DNA of 64,000 nt from positions 9,449,666 through 9,513,665 of the forward strand of contig NC_058164.1 in NCBI RefSeq assembly GCF_020080835.1, read 5' to 3'. The translations under genes and the position numbers were made by a program. Shown piece by piece: positions 35,700 through 46,249 of the stretch. Positions within the stretch are counted from its first letter, which is position 1. Every line of letters begins with the position of its first letter. The notes under the pieces are model-generated. The model did no database searches and had not been told where the DNA came from. It saw only the letters and a program-made list of their open reading frames with translations. This DNA is from Cotesia glomerata (taxonomy: Eukaryota; Arthropoda; Insecta; Hymenoptera; Braconidae).

Positions 35700-37829
35700 A
35701 TGAACGCCGAGAGATCATCGAGGATCGAGTTGCTCAATAGCTCGAACTACGAGGTATGGCGAATTCGTATGAAGGCCGTGCTATTAAGACACGACAAGTG
35801 GGGCTACGTCAGCGGTAATATCCCGGCACCAGATGCTGGATCTGGTGATCGTGCGGCGACGTCCGCGCTGAACAAGTGGAAGGAGCACGACGAAAAGCTT
35901 TTGGCTGAAATTATCCTGTCGGTGGGCGAAGCTGAACTGAGAAGCATCTCAAATTGCACCACGTCGAAGGAAGCCTGGGAGAAGCTCCAGTCAATCCATG
36001 CCTCAAAAGGTCCAGTGCGGAAGATTGAATTACTCACGGATATTACGTCATTCAAGATAGACGAGGACGACGATTTCAGAGAACGCCTAGATAAATTTTC
36101 AAGTGCCGTAGAGCAATTGGCGGGGATGAAGATTGATATTCCCAACGACATGTTAGTCGTGTTAATACTCAAAGGTCTGCCGCCAAGCTACGAGAACTTC
36201 AGGTGTGCCATGAGGTCCAAGGACGATCTACCGAACACAGAAGTGCTCATCGGAAAAATTATGGATGAAAATAAAAGTCGCACCGTCAATACAGCAGTCG
36301 ATAACAACGCTCTCTACGCTGGAAACCGGCAGAACAGTAATCAACGTCGTAATAACCCGAAACAGAAAAAGAGGTACCCATGTTATATATGTGGTAGCCT
36401 TGAACATTGGGCATCAAAATGCCCGCAACGTCCAAAAGGCACGGTGAAAAACGTCAGCGCAAATTTTGAAAATTTGTATATAGAAGTCGCAACGACAGAA
36501 GAAGTCAAAAATGTGACATCCACATCGAGATGGTGCTTGGACAGCGGCTGCACTACGCACATGTGTGCGAACGAGGAGATGATGGAAGATCTTCAAAAGT
36601 GTACAGCAACGCTGAACATGGCCAACGCCGCATCGACGACAGCGAAGGCAAAAGGGACAGCGTACCTGACAGCAGCAACAATAAATGGTAATGTAAAAGT
36701 TAAAATTAATAATGCATTATTAGTAAAAGATCTCAGGACTAATTTACTTTCCGTGTCGAAAATCACACAAAACGACCGAGAGGTCCTATTTAAAAGGGAT
36801 GGAGCTGTCATCAGAGACCTAGAAGGCAACGTCAAGATGATAGCAGACCGGATTGGAGATTTGTACTACCTGAGGGAAGCTGAAGAGCAGGCCAACGCAG
36901 CAACAGAGGAGTCGCACACGTCGGAAGCAAGCCTGTGGCATGCTAGACTAGGTCATTTGCACATGGATGCTGTAGTGGACTTGTCGAATGGTTGCGCAAC
37001 GGGTTTAAAGCCAGTAAAAGGAGGCGGACAGATGTGTGAGGTCTGTCAACGAGGCAAGTTGACGACAAAACCTTTCAAACCAAGGACAGAAAGGAGCAAA
37101 AAGCTGCTCGAAATCATACACACTGATTTGTGTCAGCCGTCGAGAACGAGGTCAGAAGGAGGAAACCGATACTTCGTAACCTTCATCGACGATTATAGTG
37201 GCTGGTGTGTAATACACTTCCTGAAGAGTAAGGACGCCGTTTTTGAAGCTTTTAAAACATATAAAAACTTTGCAGAAAAACAAACAGGCATGAAAATTAA
37301 AGCCTTGCAGTCAGACAACGGCAGAGAATATTGCAATAAGCAATTCGACGAGTTTTTGCAACGTGAAGGCATACAGAGGCGACTCACAGTGCCGTACACG
37401 CCACAACAAAATGGCGTGGCCGAGCGCATGAATAGAACAATCGTCGACATGGCCAGATGTTTATTGACTCAGTCAGGATTGCCAGAGATGTACTGGGCAG
37501 AGGCAGTAAATACTGCGAATTACCTGAGGAACCGATGTCCGAGCAGAAGCCACGAGGGAAGAACTCCATATGAGTTATGGCATGGAGACAAACCAGATTT
37601 AAGACATCTACGTGTATTTGGTGCAAAAGCATTTGTACTCAAGAAAGGTCCAAATCGAGGAAAACTCGACGAAAAATCTGTAGAAGGTAGACTCGTCGGT
37701 TATTCAGAAACCGCGAAAGCCTACAAAATACGACGAAGTGATACTGGCAGAATTGAATACACCAGGGATGTATCAATTATCGAGGAACCAGTATTGAGAT
37801 CACGAAACGTCGAACAGATGGATCTTTGA
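35700..37829 (+). CDS. Copia polyprotein part 1: Gag, protease, integrase
   Basis: The frame is open from 35640, but the first ATG is at 35700, giving 709 residues. Residues about 10-210 are a copia-type Gag (UBN2-like, starting IELLNSSNYEVWRIRMKAVL). A CCHC zinc knuckle follows at about 228-241 (CYICGSLEHWASKC), then the aspartic protease site at about 281 (CLDSGCTTHM). A His/Cys GAG-pre-integrase segment (LWHARLGHLHMDAV) precedes the integrase core, whose acidic triad is at about Asp476 (HTDLCQP), Asp539 (QSDNGREY) and Glu575 (NGVAERMNRT), with the usual 35-residue gap between the last two. The frame stops at 37829, where copia proteins normally continue, because of a 1-base shift near 37825. 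No lesion is seen inside this part. Confidence 0.9.
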   Translation: MNAERSSRIELLNSSNYEVWRIRMKAVLLRHDKWGYVSGNIPAPDAGSGDRAATSALNKWKEHDEKLLAEIILSVGEAELRSISNCTTSKEAWEKLQSIHASKGPVRKIELLTDITSFKIDEDDDFRERLDKFSSAVEQLAGMKIDIPNDMLVVLILKGLPPSYENFRCAMRSKDDLPNTEVLIGKIMDENKSRTVNTAVDNNALYAGNRQNSNQRRNNPKQKKRYPCYICGSLEHWASKCPQRPKGTVKNVSANFENLYIEVATTEEVKNVTSTSRWCLDSGCTTHMCANEEMMEDLQKCTATLNMANAASTTAKAKGTAYLTAATINGNVKVKINNALLVKDLRTNLLSVSKITQNDREVLFKRDGAVIRDLEGNVKMIADRIGDLYYLREAEEQANAATEESHTSEASLWHARLGHLHMDAVVDLSNGCATGLKPVKGGGQMCEVCQRGKLTTKPFKPRTERSKKLLEIIHTDLCQPSRTRSEGGNRYFVTFIDDYSGWCVIHFLKSKDAVFEAFKTYKNFAEKQTGMKIKALQSDNGREYCNKQFDEFLQREGIQRRLTVPYTPQQNGVAERMNRTIVDMARCLLTQSGLPEMYWAEAVNTANYLRNRCPSRSHEGRTPYELWHGDKPDLRHLRVFGAKAFVLKKGPNRGKLDEKSVEGRLVGYSETAKAYKIRRSDTGRIEYTRDVSIIEEPVLRSRNVEQMDL

Positions 37830-37833
37830 ATAT

Positions 37834-38844
37834 ATGCATCCAGAAGATGACGCTCCTGAGCCAGGGAGAGAGACTAGGAACGAGAGAGTTCACCAAGAGC
37901 CCGAGATGGAACCACCGAAACGTGCGCCAGGAAGACCCGCAAAACAAAAGTCAGGAAGACCCGGAAGACCGAGAAAGCTATACCGATACGTAAGCATGTC
38001 GAGTGTTGCTTCAAGCAATGCATCCAGTCACGGAGAGGACGTAGATGAACCAATGGAGCAAGAAGCAGATGGACCCGACGACGTGTTTTACCAGGCAAGC
38101 GAAGAAAATCGTGGCGAGAAAAGACCGCTCGATACATCACTAGTGCAAATCGACAAGCGAGCACGCAGTGAAACAGTTGAAAATAGAGCTGGAACATCGA
38201 CGAATGACGCCGAAGACCTGGAAGATGACGATGAACCGATAGAGGTCAAATTCATCGAAGAAATAGCTCATATGGCAGATATTGAGCTAGAAGAAGCGAC
38301 AAAAGGCGATAATGCACACGAATGGAAGCGTGCAATCGCTGAAGAGGTGCGTTCACACCTGCAGCATGGAACCTGGGAGCTGGTAAAAAGACCAGAGCGA
38401 GGGAGAGTAATCGGCTCAAAAGTAATCCTGAAAAATAAAACAAACGCAGAAGGAGAAATCACGCGTAGAAAGGCGCGAATAGTAGCCAGGGGCTTCACAC
38501 AAAGACCTGGATTCGACTTCGACGAAACGTTTGCTCCAGTGGCTAGACTGGACACCATCAGATTACTAGCAGCATTGTCGACGGAGATGGGAACGAAATT
38601 ACATCAAATGGATGTAATAACGGCGTACTTACACGGAGTAATCGACGAGGAGCTATACATGGAAGCCCCGACGACGTTGAAAGAGACTCTGGAGTTCATT
38701 GTACGAAGTGAGAGAAGAGATTCACCATTACTTCCGATGGCAACGAAGATGCTTGAGAGCTTCGCAAAAGGTGAGCAAGTTTGCAGATTACGCAAAGCAA
38801 TATATGGATTAAAACAATCTGGAAAAAGTGGTACGAACGATTAA
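37834..38844 (+). CDS. Copia polyprotein part 2: linker and 5' half of reverse transcriptase
   Basis: Same element, frame shifted by one from the integrase part; the first ATG in this frame is at 37834, but the protein is expected to be continuous with part 1. It has a charged linker (basic, then Asp/Glu-rich, to about residue 140) and the start of the RVT_2 reverse transcriptase: GSKVILKNKTNAEG, KARIVARGFTQRPGFDFDET and KLHQMDVITAYLHG, the last with the first catalytic Asp. It ends early at 38844, just after AIYGLKQSGK, because a base is missing near 38826-38830. The next 70 bases continue the family sequence in a third frame (through LKATLQKLGLEP). Confidence 0.85.
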   Translation: MHPEDDAPEPGRETRNERVHQEPEMEPPKRAPGRPAKQKSGRPGRPRKLYRYVSMSSVASSNASSHGEDVDEPMEQEADGPDDVFYQASEENRGEKRPLDTSLVQIDKRARSETVENRAGTSTNDAEDLEDDDEPIEVKFIEEIAHMADIELEEATKGDNAHEWKRAIAEEVRSHLQHGTWELVKRPERGRVIGSKVILKNKTNAEGEITRRKARIVARGFTQRPGFDFDETFAPVARLDTIRLLAALSTEMGTKLHQMDVITAYLHGVIDEELYMEAPTTLKETLEFIVRSERRDSPLLPMATKMLESFAKGEQVCRLRKAIYGLKQSGKSGTND

Positions 38845-38898
38845 AAGCCACACTCCAGAAGTTGGGATTGGAGCCAACGATATCAGATCCATGTCTTT

Positions 38899-39891
38899 TT
38901 CCAATACAAAGAAGACGTAGACAGAATATTAGTTGCCGTGTATGTAGACGACATCTTGACTACGTCGAACGACGAGAAATGGATCATAGATCTAAAACGA
39001 GGTCTAAACAAAGAGTTTGGAATCAAGGACCTCGGAGAGGCTAAATACTGCCTAGGCATTGAAATTAAACAAGAGCCAGGCAGGGTAAGCTTGAGTCAAG
39101 GAAAGTTTGTCGAGGATTTACTGAAGAAATTCAACATGATGAATTGTAATCCTCAGAGCACGCCAGCGAGCCCAACGACGAAGTTGAGAGCCACAAAGGA
39201 CGCTGAGAAGCAGACAGCGAACCCGCAGTACCGAGAACTAGTCGGATCGCTCATGTACCTATCAGTAGCGACGAGACCAGACATTGCACACAGTGTAAGC
39301 GTGCTGAGCCAGTTCAATGAGCATCCAAATGAGGAGCATTGGGGAGCTGCGAAGAGGGTACTAAGATACCTAAAAGGAACGTCGAAATTAGGACTTGTGT
39401 ATCGACGACCGATTGGAAAAATCGTAGGATATACCGACGCCGACTGGGGAAATGATCCCAGCGATTCAAAGTCGTACACAGGGTACGCGTTCATCCTAGG
39501 AGGAGCTGCAATTAGCTGGAAATCCAGGAAACAGAGGACAGTGGCACTGTCGACGACGGAGGCTGAGTACCAGGCCCTTACAGAAGCCACCAAGGAGTCC
39601 ATGTATTTGAGAGGACTCATCTACGAGCTGGGAATTCCACAATTCTCAGATGGAAAAATTTATTGCGATAACCAGGGTGCAATAAAATTGACAACGGCGA
39701 CGAAGTTCCACGACCGGACCAAGCATGTCAGGATAAAATTCAACTTCGTCAGAGAAGCAGTCCAGAGCCAGACGATAAAGCTGGCGCACATGCCAACAGA
39801 AGAGATGATCGCCGACATTTTCACGAAGCCACTAACCAGAGAGAGATACACTGATATCACGAAAGCATTGGGAGTGAGTGAGACGGAATAA
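38899..39891 (+). CDS. Copia polyprotein part 3: 3' half of reverse transcriptase and RNase H
   Basis: The frame resumes after an extra base in the T-run at 38896-38900. The YVDD catalytic box is at 38941-38952, followed by GIKDLGEAKYCLGIEI and the RNase H domain with GYTDADWG, STTEAEYQAL and YCDNQGAIKL, and the closing copia motif HMPTEEMIADIFTKPL. TAA lies at 39889-39891, 30 bases before the 3' LTR. The key acidic residues of both domains are present. The two shifts around 38830 and 38898 cancel, so only about 23 codons are affected between them. Confidence 0.9.
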   Translation, partial: FQYKEDVDRILVAVYVDDILTTSNDEKWIIDLKRGLNKEFGIKDLGEAKYCLGIEIKQEPGRVSLSQGKFVEDLLKKFNMMNCNPQSTPASPTTKLRATKDAEKQTANPQYRELVGSLMYLSVATRPDIAHSVSVLSQFNEHPNEEHWGAAKRVLRYLKGTSKLGLVYRRPIGKIVGYTDADWGNDPSDSKSYTGYAFILGGAAISWKSRKQRTVALSTTEAEYQALTEATKESMYLRGLIYELGIPQFSDGKIYCDNQGAIKLTTATKFHDRTKHVRIKFNFVREAVQSQTIKLAHMPTEEMIADIFTKPLTRERYTDITKALGVSETE

Positions 39892-39911
39892 TACAGCACA
39901 CGTGCTCGTAT

Positions 39912-39921
39912 TAAGGGAGAG
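39912..39921 (+). promoter_or_regulatory. Polypurine tract
   Basis: AAGGGAGAG sits directly against the 3' LTR start. It is the expected primer for plus-strand DNA synthesis of the element. Confidence 0.85.
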
Positions 39922-40182
39922 TGTTGGAGATAGTAATACTCACACGCATACTACTCACACTACGGTCGACGATTCATTGCGCATGCTAGTTGCGCCGATA
40001 CATACACACGCGTGCATGCATATCCGCATATACGTTTCCCTAACCATTCGTAACTAGTCGTAAAGTATATACACCTCGTGTAACATACTTTTGATATACA
40101 ATTTCTACTTTTGAATAAACGTTGCATATAATTAAACAACTCTTTTATTAATTATATTATTGAACCCTACTCATCTCCCACA
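39922..40182 (+). repeat. 3' LTR of Copia element
   Basis: 261 bp, same sequence as the 5' LTR by eye, followed by the TATAT target duplication. Past it the host repeat resumes (TGTTGGTGGAAG). Confidence 0.95.
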
Positions 40183-41110
40183 TATATTGTTGGTGGAAGT
40201 AATTTTTTCTTAATTCAAATTATCATAAATACTTGATGCAATAAATTTTTACATTAGATCAAGATTTTTAGATACTTTAGGGAAGCAGTGCCACCTACAT
40301 CAGCTGAGAAAAAAATTTTCTCAACTTGAGAAAATTTTTCTCTTGAATATTTGATACCCATTTTATATTATTTTAGCGTGCAATTATACGTATTGAATGA
40401 AAAAAAATGATTTAACATTATCTGATCTTCCCATCTTTATCTTTATATTTAATTTTTTGGAGCAAGAGGCTGAATTTTCTCAAAACAAGAAGATTTTCTT
40501 GACTTGAATAAATTTTCTTGGATCAAGATACATATTTCTTAAAACAAGAGAGTTAATTTTGTTGGAATAAGTGAAATTTCTTGTTTATTAAATTTTAAAT
40601 AAAATTTTTTTTTTAATTTATTTTTTTTTTAAACTTATTAAGGATTAGTTTTTTGATTTGGAATAAAATTATAATCTGTATTATTCATTATAATATACTT
40701 ATTATTCATTCATATTATTCATATATATTTGATTGCAAAATGGACTTGAAAATGATAATGTAAAAATAGGTACTATCTGCAGATAGATTCTAGTTAAATT
40801 CCAAATAGACGCCACTTTTATGTAAGATGGGACTGACGAAAATGCGCGCGGTACTGACAACCATCTGAGACAAATAAATCTCAGATGGCTCTGAGCCCCA
40901 TCTCGGATTGAACTGAAATAAACGAAAACTGTACCTACTACAATCTACATAGAAGTAGTAACCATTTGTAAATTTTTTTCACTATAGATGGAACTAGGTT
41001 CCGACCAACATGGAAACCAGTTAAATCTCGTTTTTTCCGTATATATATTTTAATAAAAGAGAGACAGAGTCCAGTAGTTTGCGACGCCACCACCGTAAGA
41101 TGACCAGCTA

Positions 41111-42734
41111 CCCGACTAGAAATTTCAGTGAGGCAGTGATTTGGCGCAAGTAAGACATGCCGAATTCCAAACTTGCAGTAAGTGAAGCATCCAAACCAGG
41201 CCGAAGTTTGGGACGTAACGCAGTTGCGAGGCTTAGCCTAACTTGGCTTCCTGATTAGGTTGCAGTTTGGAAACCAAATTCACAACGAAGAATCCAAATC
41301 TAATTCTTTCTTGATTTTTAGCTTTTTTATTATCAAGCGAAAATTAATAATAATAAATGCTTATTTTTTTATCTTCTTTTACTATTTTAAGTATAAATAT
41401 TAAATTTAGGACTAAATTTTTTTAATTATTTCATGAATAAAAAAAAAAACAAATTCTTTGTTGCTTTTATTTAATATTATTTTTATTATTTAATTTTATT
41501 TTTCCTGTAATTTTTTTTTGTTTTTTGGAGCGTTTTTTAATGTGAAGATGTTTTTTTGATTGGTAGATTTGATAAGTCAAGAGGGAAGGAGATGATAAAG
41601 GAGTTAGATACACTAATCACACATAACACTTAACTTTACTTCACATTCGCCTTAATAGTAATTATAATTAGTAATTATTAATTATTAAAAATCGTACATG
41701 TCGAACGCGAGACTCGAACACGGTACTCGACGCACGACGGCCCTATACCATACCACGACGCTACGCCGATGATGAGTGACCTCTTACTTCAAGATACTTA
41801 TAAGCACAACCAATGTTCGGCTTACCTAATTTAAAACAAATAAGATTCGAATTGGGCTAGCCTAAGTTCGGAAAGCCAAGTTCGCTCCAAACTAGCAAAA
41901 CTCAGGTTATCGTTACTTGAAACCAGTTCGGCGTTCCCATATGATATATCAGACTTAAGGGATCCATGAAACTTTCCTAGTTACGTTCAAATATGGCAAG
42001 CCAAACATTTCGTTCTGCCTACCTTGGTTTTTATGAGGTACAACCTAGGCAAGCCTGAGTTAGGCAAGCCAAACTTGCCCCGAATTGGTTCTTCGGCATA
42101 TGCCTCACTGAAATTTCTAGTCGGGTACATGAGACACCATGTTTATATGTACAATACACAACTCTTTCATGAATACACACTTTTATATGTTTAGAACTAA
42201 AAGGCTTAACCCTGGAAAGACTTAAAGCCAAATATTTTCTCCCACTCCGTTTTAGAGTACTTTGGCAAGAAACACCGAAGTTCGTCAAACGTTTGGAATG
42301 CCTAACTTGCAGGAAATTATAAAATCCAAAGGTCTACGGAAGTTCGGTTTGCCAAACTTAAAAGTAATTGGGGCCATCTATGGTAAGACGAAGTTTGGCA
42401 AATGTTTGGAATACCTAACTTGCAGGAAATTATAAAATCCAAAGGCTTACGAAAGTTCGGTTTACAAAACTTAAAGGTAATTAGGGACATTTATGGCAAG
42501 CCAAACTTCGGCAAATCTTTGGTTATCGTTATTTCCAGCTAGTCAGGCATTCCAAAGGTTCGCCGAAGTTCGGCTTGCCATAGATGTCCCAAATTACATG
42601 CAAATTTGGCATGCCAATCTTCGTTTTGCCTAACGTGGATTTAAGAAGGCGCAAATTAGGCTTGCTTAACTTAGACAAGCCAAACTTGCCCCTCACCAAT
42701 TCTTAGGCATTCCTCACTACAATTTCTAGTCGGG
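41111..42734. repeat. CCCGACTAG-family element, copy 2 (complete)
   Basis: Starts CCCGACTAGAAATTTCAGTG after TA. The inverted match, extending 25 bp, ends at 42125 before TA, so 41111-42125 is a well-formed unit of 1015 bp with TA duplications. Sequence continues to a third related end (CACTACAATTTCTAGTCGGG, to 42734), and copy 1 shares this extension. So the dispersed unit is composite. Contains a tRNA-like minus segment (41693-41768) and fewer tandem 'aacttgcaggaaattataaaa' units than copy 1. Confidence 0.75.
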
Positions 42735-42786
42735 ATACTGTATCGAGGGTTTTATTCTGTGACTGAACATAAACTTTAGATATTCC

Positions 42787-42860
42787 CTCCGATAGCGTTA
42801 GGGGATAAAACTTGGACTTGTGGCGGAGAGGACACCGGGTTCGATTCCTGGGTGATACAG
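42787..42860 (+). ncRNA. tRNA-like segment
   Basis: GATAGCGTTAGGGGA then GGGTTCGATTCCTGGG at tRNA-like spacing, followed by GATAC, resembling the one at 31101-31174. The stems are poor; I take it as tRNA-derived, not a working tRNA. Confidence 0.35.
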
Positions 42861-43084
42861 AAGTATTTTGAAGTATTTACACAATGACTTTTTCCCAGCT
42901 GCCAAAGAGACAATTGTTATAAGGAAATTTTTAGTAAATGTTATTGAAGCCTAATAGACATGTCCTAAATTTCATGTCTCAAGAAGTCCTAGTTTATAAA
43001 CAACATTTTTATCTATTCTACTCATCACTCTGACACAACCTGCATATGAAGTTAATTATCGCGAAATTAGTTTTTAAAATATTT

Positions 43085-44000
43085 AAATCGGTTGACCCTG
43101 GAGGTCATCCCTGGAATTTCCTGTTTCTCTTGATGTTTCATCAAATTTTATGTCTGTATTGTAACTTTATTTGAAAAATGTGAATTTTTTAAAAATTAAC
43201 ACCCCCACACTTTTATATGGGGGAGGAATTTCGTAAGATCCTATTAGAGTAAATTTCTACACCATAAACGAAACTATTGTTTGGAAATGAGAATTTTTCA
43301 TTGTTAACGCCCTCGCAATCCCTTTTGGGGTTGGAATTTGATAAAATCCATCCTTAGCTGAACTCGACATTATACACATATTACTCGTTAGCCATAATTT
43401 ATAGCTAAATTTGTCATTAAAGACAAATTTGGGGGCTGGGGAAATAAAGGATAAAGGAGAGAGGGGGGACCTTACTTAGTAGGAATTTTTTTTCGGTAAC
43501 CGAAAAAATAATTCAGAAAGCCCAGACCGGGACTCGAACCCGGATCGTTTGGTTACGTGCCAAAGGCTCTACCAGTTAAGCTATCCGAGACATTGTCCGT
43601 AATTACTATTCAGTCACCTAATAAGACCTACCGAGTAATATTACACAAGATTCTAACCAAATTTAGAGCCTGTAGAAGCTATAGCTTGGGAATTAAAAAT
43701 TTCCAATGTTAATACCCACCCCCACAATCTACATTGGCGATGGGTTGTCGTAGAATCCGCTCTTAGATCATTTCTACATCACATATAGAAGATTCTGACT
43801 AAATTTGAAGCCTGTAGGAGCTATAGTTTAAAAACGGTAATTTTTCATTGTTAACGCCCCCGCAAACCCCCTTGTGGGTGGAATTTCGTAAAATCCGTTC
43901 TTAGCTGACTTATACTCGGCAAAAGGAATATTCCTACTAAATTTTAAGTTTCTAGGCCTTATAGTTTCAGAGACATCGTGTTGAGTGACTATATCTATAG
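43085..44000. repeat. Array of CCCCC...GGAATTTCGTAAAATCC units
   Basis: Units at about 43195-43250, 43310-43365, 43710-43765 and 43845-43905 share 'gttaacgccc', a GGGGG/CCCCC hairpin-like core and 'ggaatttcgtaaaatccgttcttag'. They are separated by 'aaatttgaagcctgtaggagctatag'. The right end ('tttctaggccttatagtttcagagac') resembles SINE or LINE tails of insects. 43088-43125 is a GTTGACCCTGGAGGTCATCCC block of the GAGCTC family. Confidence 0.55.
43519..43591 (-). ncRNA. tRNA-like sequence (73 nt), anticodon position CGT, altered loop
   Basis: On minus it folds as TCTCGGA acceptor, TA, D-arm GCTT/GAGC with AACTGGTA loop, anticodon stem TTTGG/CCAAA, T-arm CCGGG-TTCGAGT-CCCGG. The loop CACGTAA would present CGT (Thr), but the nearly invariant U before the anticodon is A. 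The acceptor stem has wobble pairs and one mismatch. It is best seen as a tRNA pseudogene or SINE head. Confidence 0.5.
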
Positions 44001-46240
44001 AAAGTTTTATAAGCTATAGATATAATTCAATTTTTTGTTAAATTTTTCAGTTCAATTAAATTTTCTCTAATTCATTATACCTAAGATAAACACCATTGAC
44101 CTGAAAAGGCCTAAAATAATGAATTCTTGAAATTTATCACAATTCGAAAAAAACAAAAAAAAAAACAATTTTTTCGTTACGATTTTTTTTTCGACTGGTT
44201 CATCATGCCCCACATATCACATATTGGCCCAAAATATCATAAAAACATCATAGAGGTCATAACTTGACGGTGGGTTAAATAAAAATACTCAATTTATTTT
44301 ACAAGATACTTACATATTAACTGTAAAAAATTTGAATTTAATTGATTACTATTTTCCGACATTAATTGTATGCCGGTCGTGAATTGATGTTCCCTTGTTG
44401 ATATTTTCTACCGTCAAAGAAAAAAAAAAATAAAAAAATAACAGACGGATGTGACGGGATTATTTATAAACGACGGGGAATAAAAATATGTATTATTTTT
44501 TATTATTTTGTTGAAATTGAATAACATATTATATCATTGATAATTATATTTTTACCACATGATATTTTTTTATTTCAATAAAATAAATAATTAATGTACG
44601 GCATTGTAAAGTTTGGTAATGACAAATAAAATATTGCGAAAGAATTGTAAAAGGCAGGAAGTAGAGGGTAAGAAAAAGAACCGCAAAAAATGTTGAATTC
44701 CGCAAGTGAGGATCGAGAAAAAATTCTACTCAATCCTTGTTCCCTCTTATATTCGATATCTTTTTCCTTGTCACCGCCTGCCCGCGGTTCCGATATCATC
44801 AGAAAGAAAAATTGTGAACTAGAAGAAAAGTCTGCTCCCGAATGGACAAACGACTTGGGGAAAAAAGAGAAAAATATAAAGTGGAAAGAGTGTAAGAGCG
44901 ACATAAGGACAAAGAACATCAGCTTCATACATCTACATAAACTAATGTGTGTTTATATACATTTATCTAAAAATACATGTACACTTTTCACCAGGCTTCC
45001 TTCGCTTTTCGTCACCCGTGTGTTAGAGCTTTTTTCAGGGAGGGAGAAATGTAGGAAAGTGAAAGTATAAAAAAAAAAAATATAAGAAGAGGATGAGTAG
45101 AGCACACACGTGTACGTTTCGTTCTGTAAAAGGTTAAGGTGTGTGCGTGCGCGTACATGCGTGGTCAGTACTGGTATCCTGGCAATACATGAAAAAAAAA
45201 CGTACGTGCGATACTTTACTCTCTTCAAGGATGTCACAAAATGAAGAGGAAGACACCGGACATTGATGGGTTACTTTCTATTAACACTCTGAAAATGTTT
45301 TTAGTTTTGTTTTTATGAAATAAAAATTTTTTACTTGAAAAAATTTTGGAAATATATTTTTTTTAAGAACCTAATGATAATTTTGATTTTAAATTAAAAA
45401 TTCTTATATATAGGAAAATTTTTTTTTAAATATTTGATGAGAAAATATACAGACGTAAAAATTACAGTTTGAAGTACAATTTATATAGAAGCTGGGTCCC
45501 GAGAAAAAAAGTCGAAAAATTACAGCTTGAAAATTTGAATCTTACAAACTCTGTAAGAAGTACATTTTAAAACTGTGAAATTACACTTGAAACTAGAAAA
45601 ATTAATACTTAGAATTTTATTTTATAAAAAAATTATTTGAAACTGTAATTTTTCCAGTTTTTTTGTTTAAAACTTCGACTAAAACTAAAACTAACTCTAG
45701 AAAAAAAAAAAACTAATTAATTAAAAAATTTTTGATTCAAGAACTTTTTTACTTGATTAAAAATTATTACTCCTAACTAAAATTATGTCTTTGGTTAAAG
45801 ATCTTTTCCTTTGAATTAAGTTCATTTTTTTATGAGTGTATCTTTTTATATTGTCAGATAAGCAATAAATAATAATTTGAATTTAATACAACTTTTATAA
45901 AAATTTATGTTTGTGTAGAAGCTCAAGAAAGAATGAAAACACAAAATAACGTGGGGTGCATTAAAATTTCTTAAATTTCATGTGTAATATTTTGATGATA
46001 CAAATTATGACAAAAAAAAAAAAACAAATTTATAGAGGCACCGTTTATTATTTTAAGACAAAATAGTAATAATAATCATATCATACATGTCTCTCAGTTG
46101 ATTTGTAAAAAGAATAATAAATTATTAACAGAAACAATTTTGTATATTTTAATTTAGTTTGATATTATTTTAATGACAGCGTTTTTTGTTGTATGTACAA
46201 AATATTAATAATGAGAGCCTATAATAAAAAACTATAAAAT
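44001..46240. other. Intergenic DNA
   Basis: AT-rich, with a more complex patch at 44640-45240 that keeps frames open on both strands but shows no protein motif. 45460-45660 repeats 'aaaattacag.ttgaa' words. No gene supported. Confidence 0.4.
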
Positions 46241-46249
46241 GTAGTATTT

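Larger units (their letters stand above)
35315..40182 (+). mobile_element. Copia (Ty1/copia) LTR retrotransposon, young copy
   Basis: Two 261-bp LTRs (35315-35575, 39922-40182), identical by eye, begin TGTTGGAGA and end CTCCCACA. The target duplication is TATAT (35310-35314, 40183-40187). After the 5' LTR comes a primer-binding site of the copia type, and before the 3' LTR a purine tract. The order capsid, protease, integrase, reverse transcriptase, RNase H is that of the copia group. Identical LTRs mean a recent insertion, yet the coding region as read has three 1-base frame changes. Confidence 0.95.
34404..41041. mobile_element. Long-TIR CACGG element, now split by Copia
   Basis: The left arm (34404 to about 34722, CACGGAAAAAACGAGATTTA...) is matched by an inverted right arm (about 40735-41041, ending AAATCTCGTTTTTTCCGTA). 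Shared inner blocks include GGAACCTAGTTCCATCTATA and CAGATGGCTCTGAGCCCCATC-like words. TA flanks both ends. Without the Copia element its length is roughly 1.8 kb. It also holds a G-rich repeat (34722-34790), a fragment of the AACTTCCCGC family (35030-35170) and the start of a CACAG-type repeat (35196). No transposase was seen. Confidence 0.7.

Noticed and set aside
35804..39899. Antisense and off-frame ORFs within the Copia element
   Set aside because: Shadows of the dense coding sequence on plus.
44575..45237. Overlapping frames on both strands (94 to 126 codons)
   Set aside because: Mutually antisense, no motifs; likely a non-coding complex patch.
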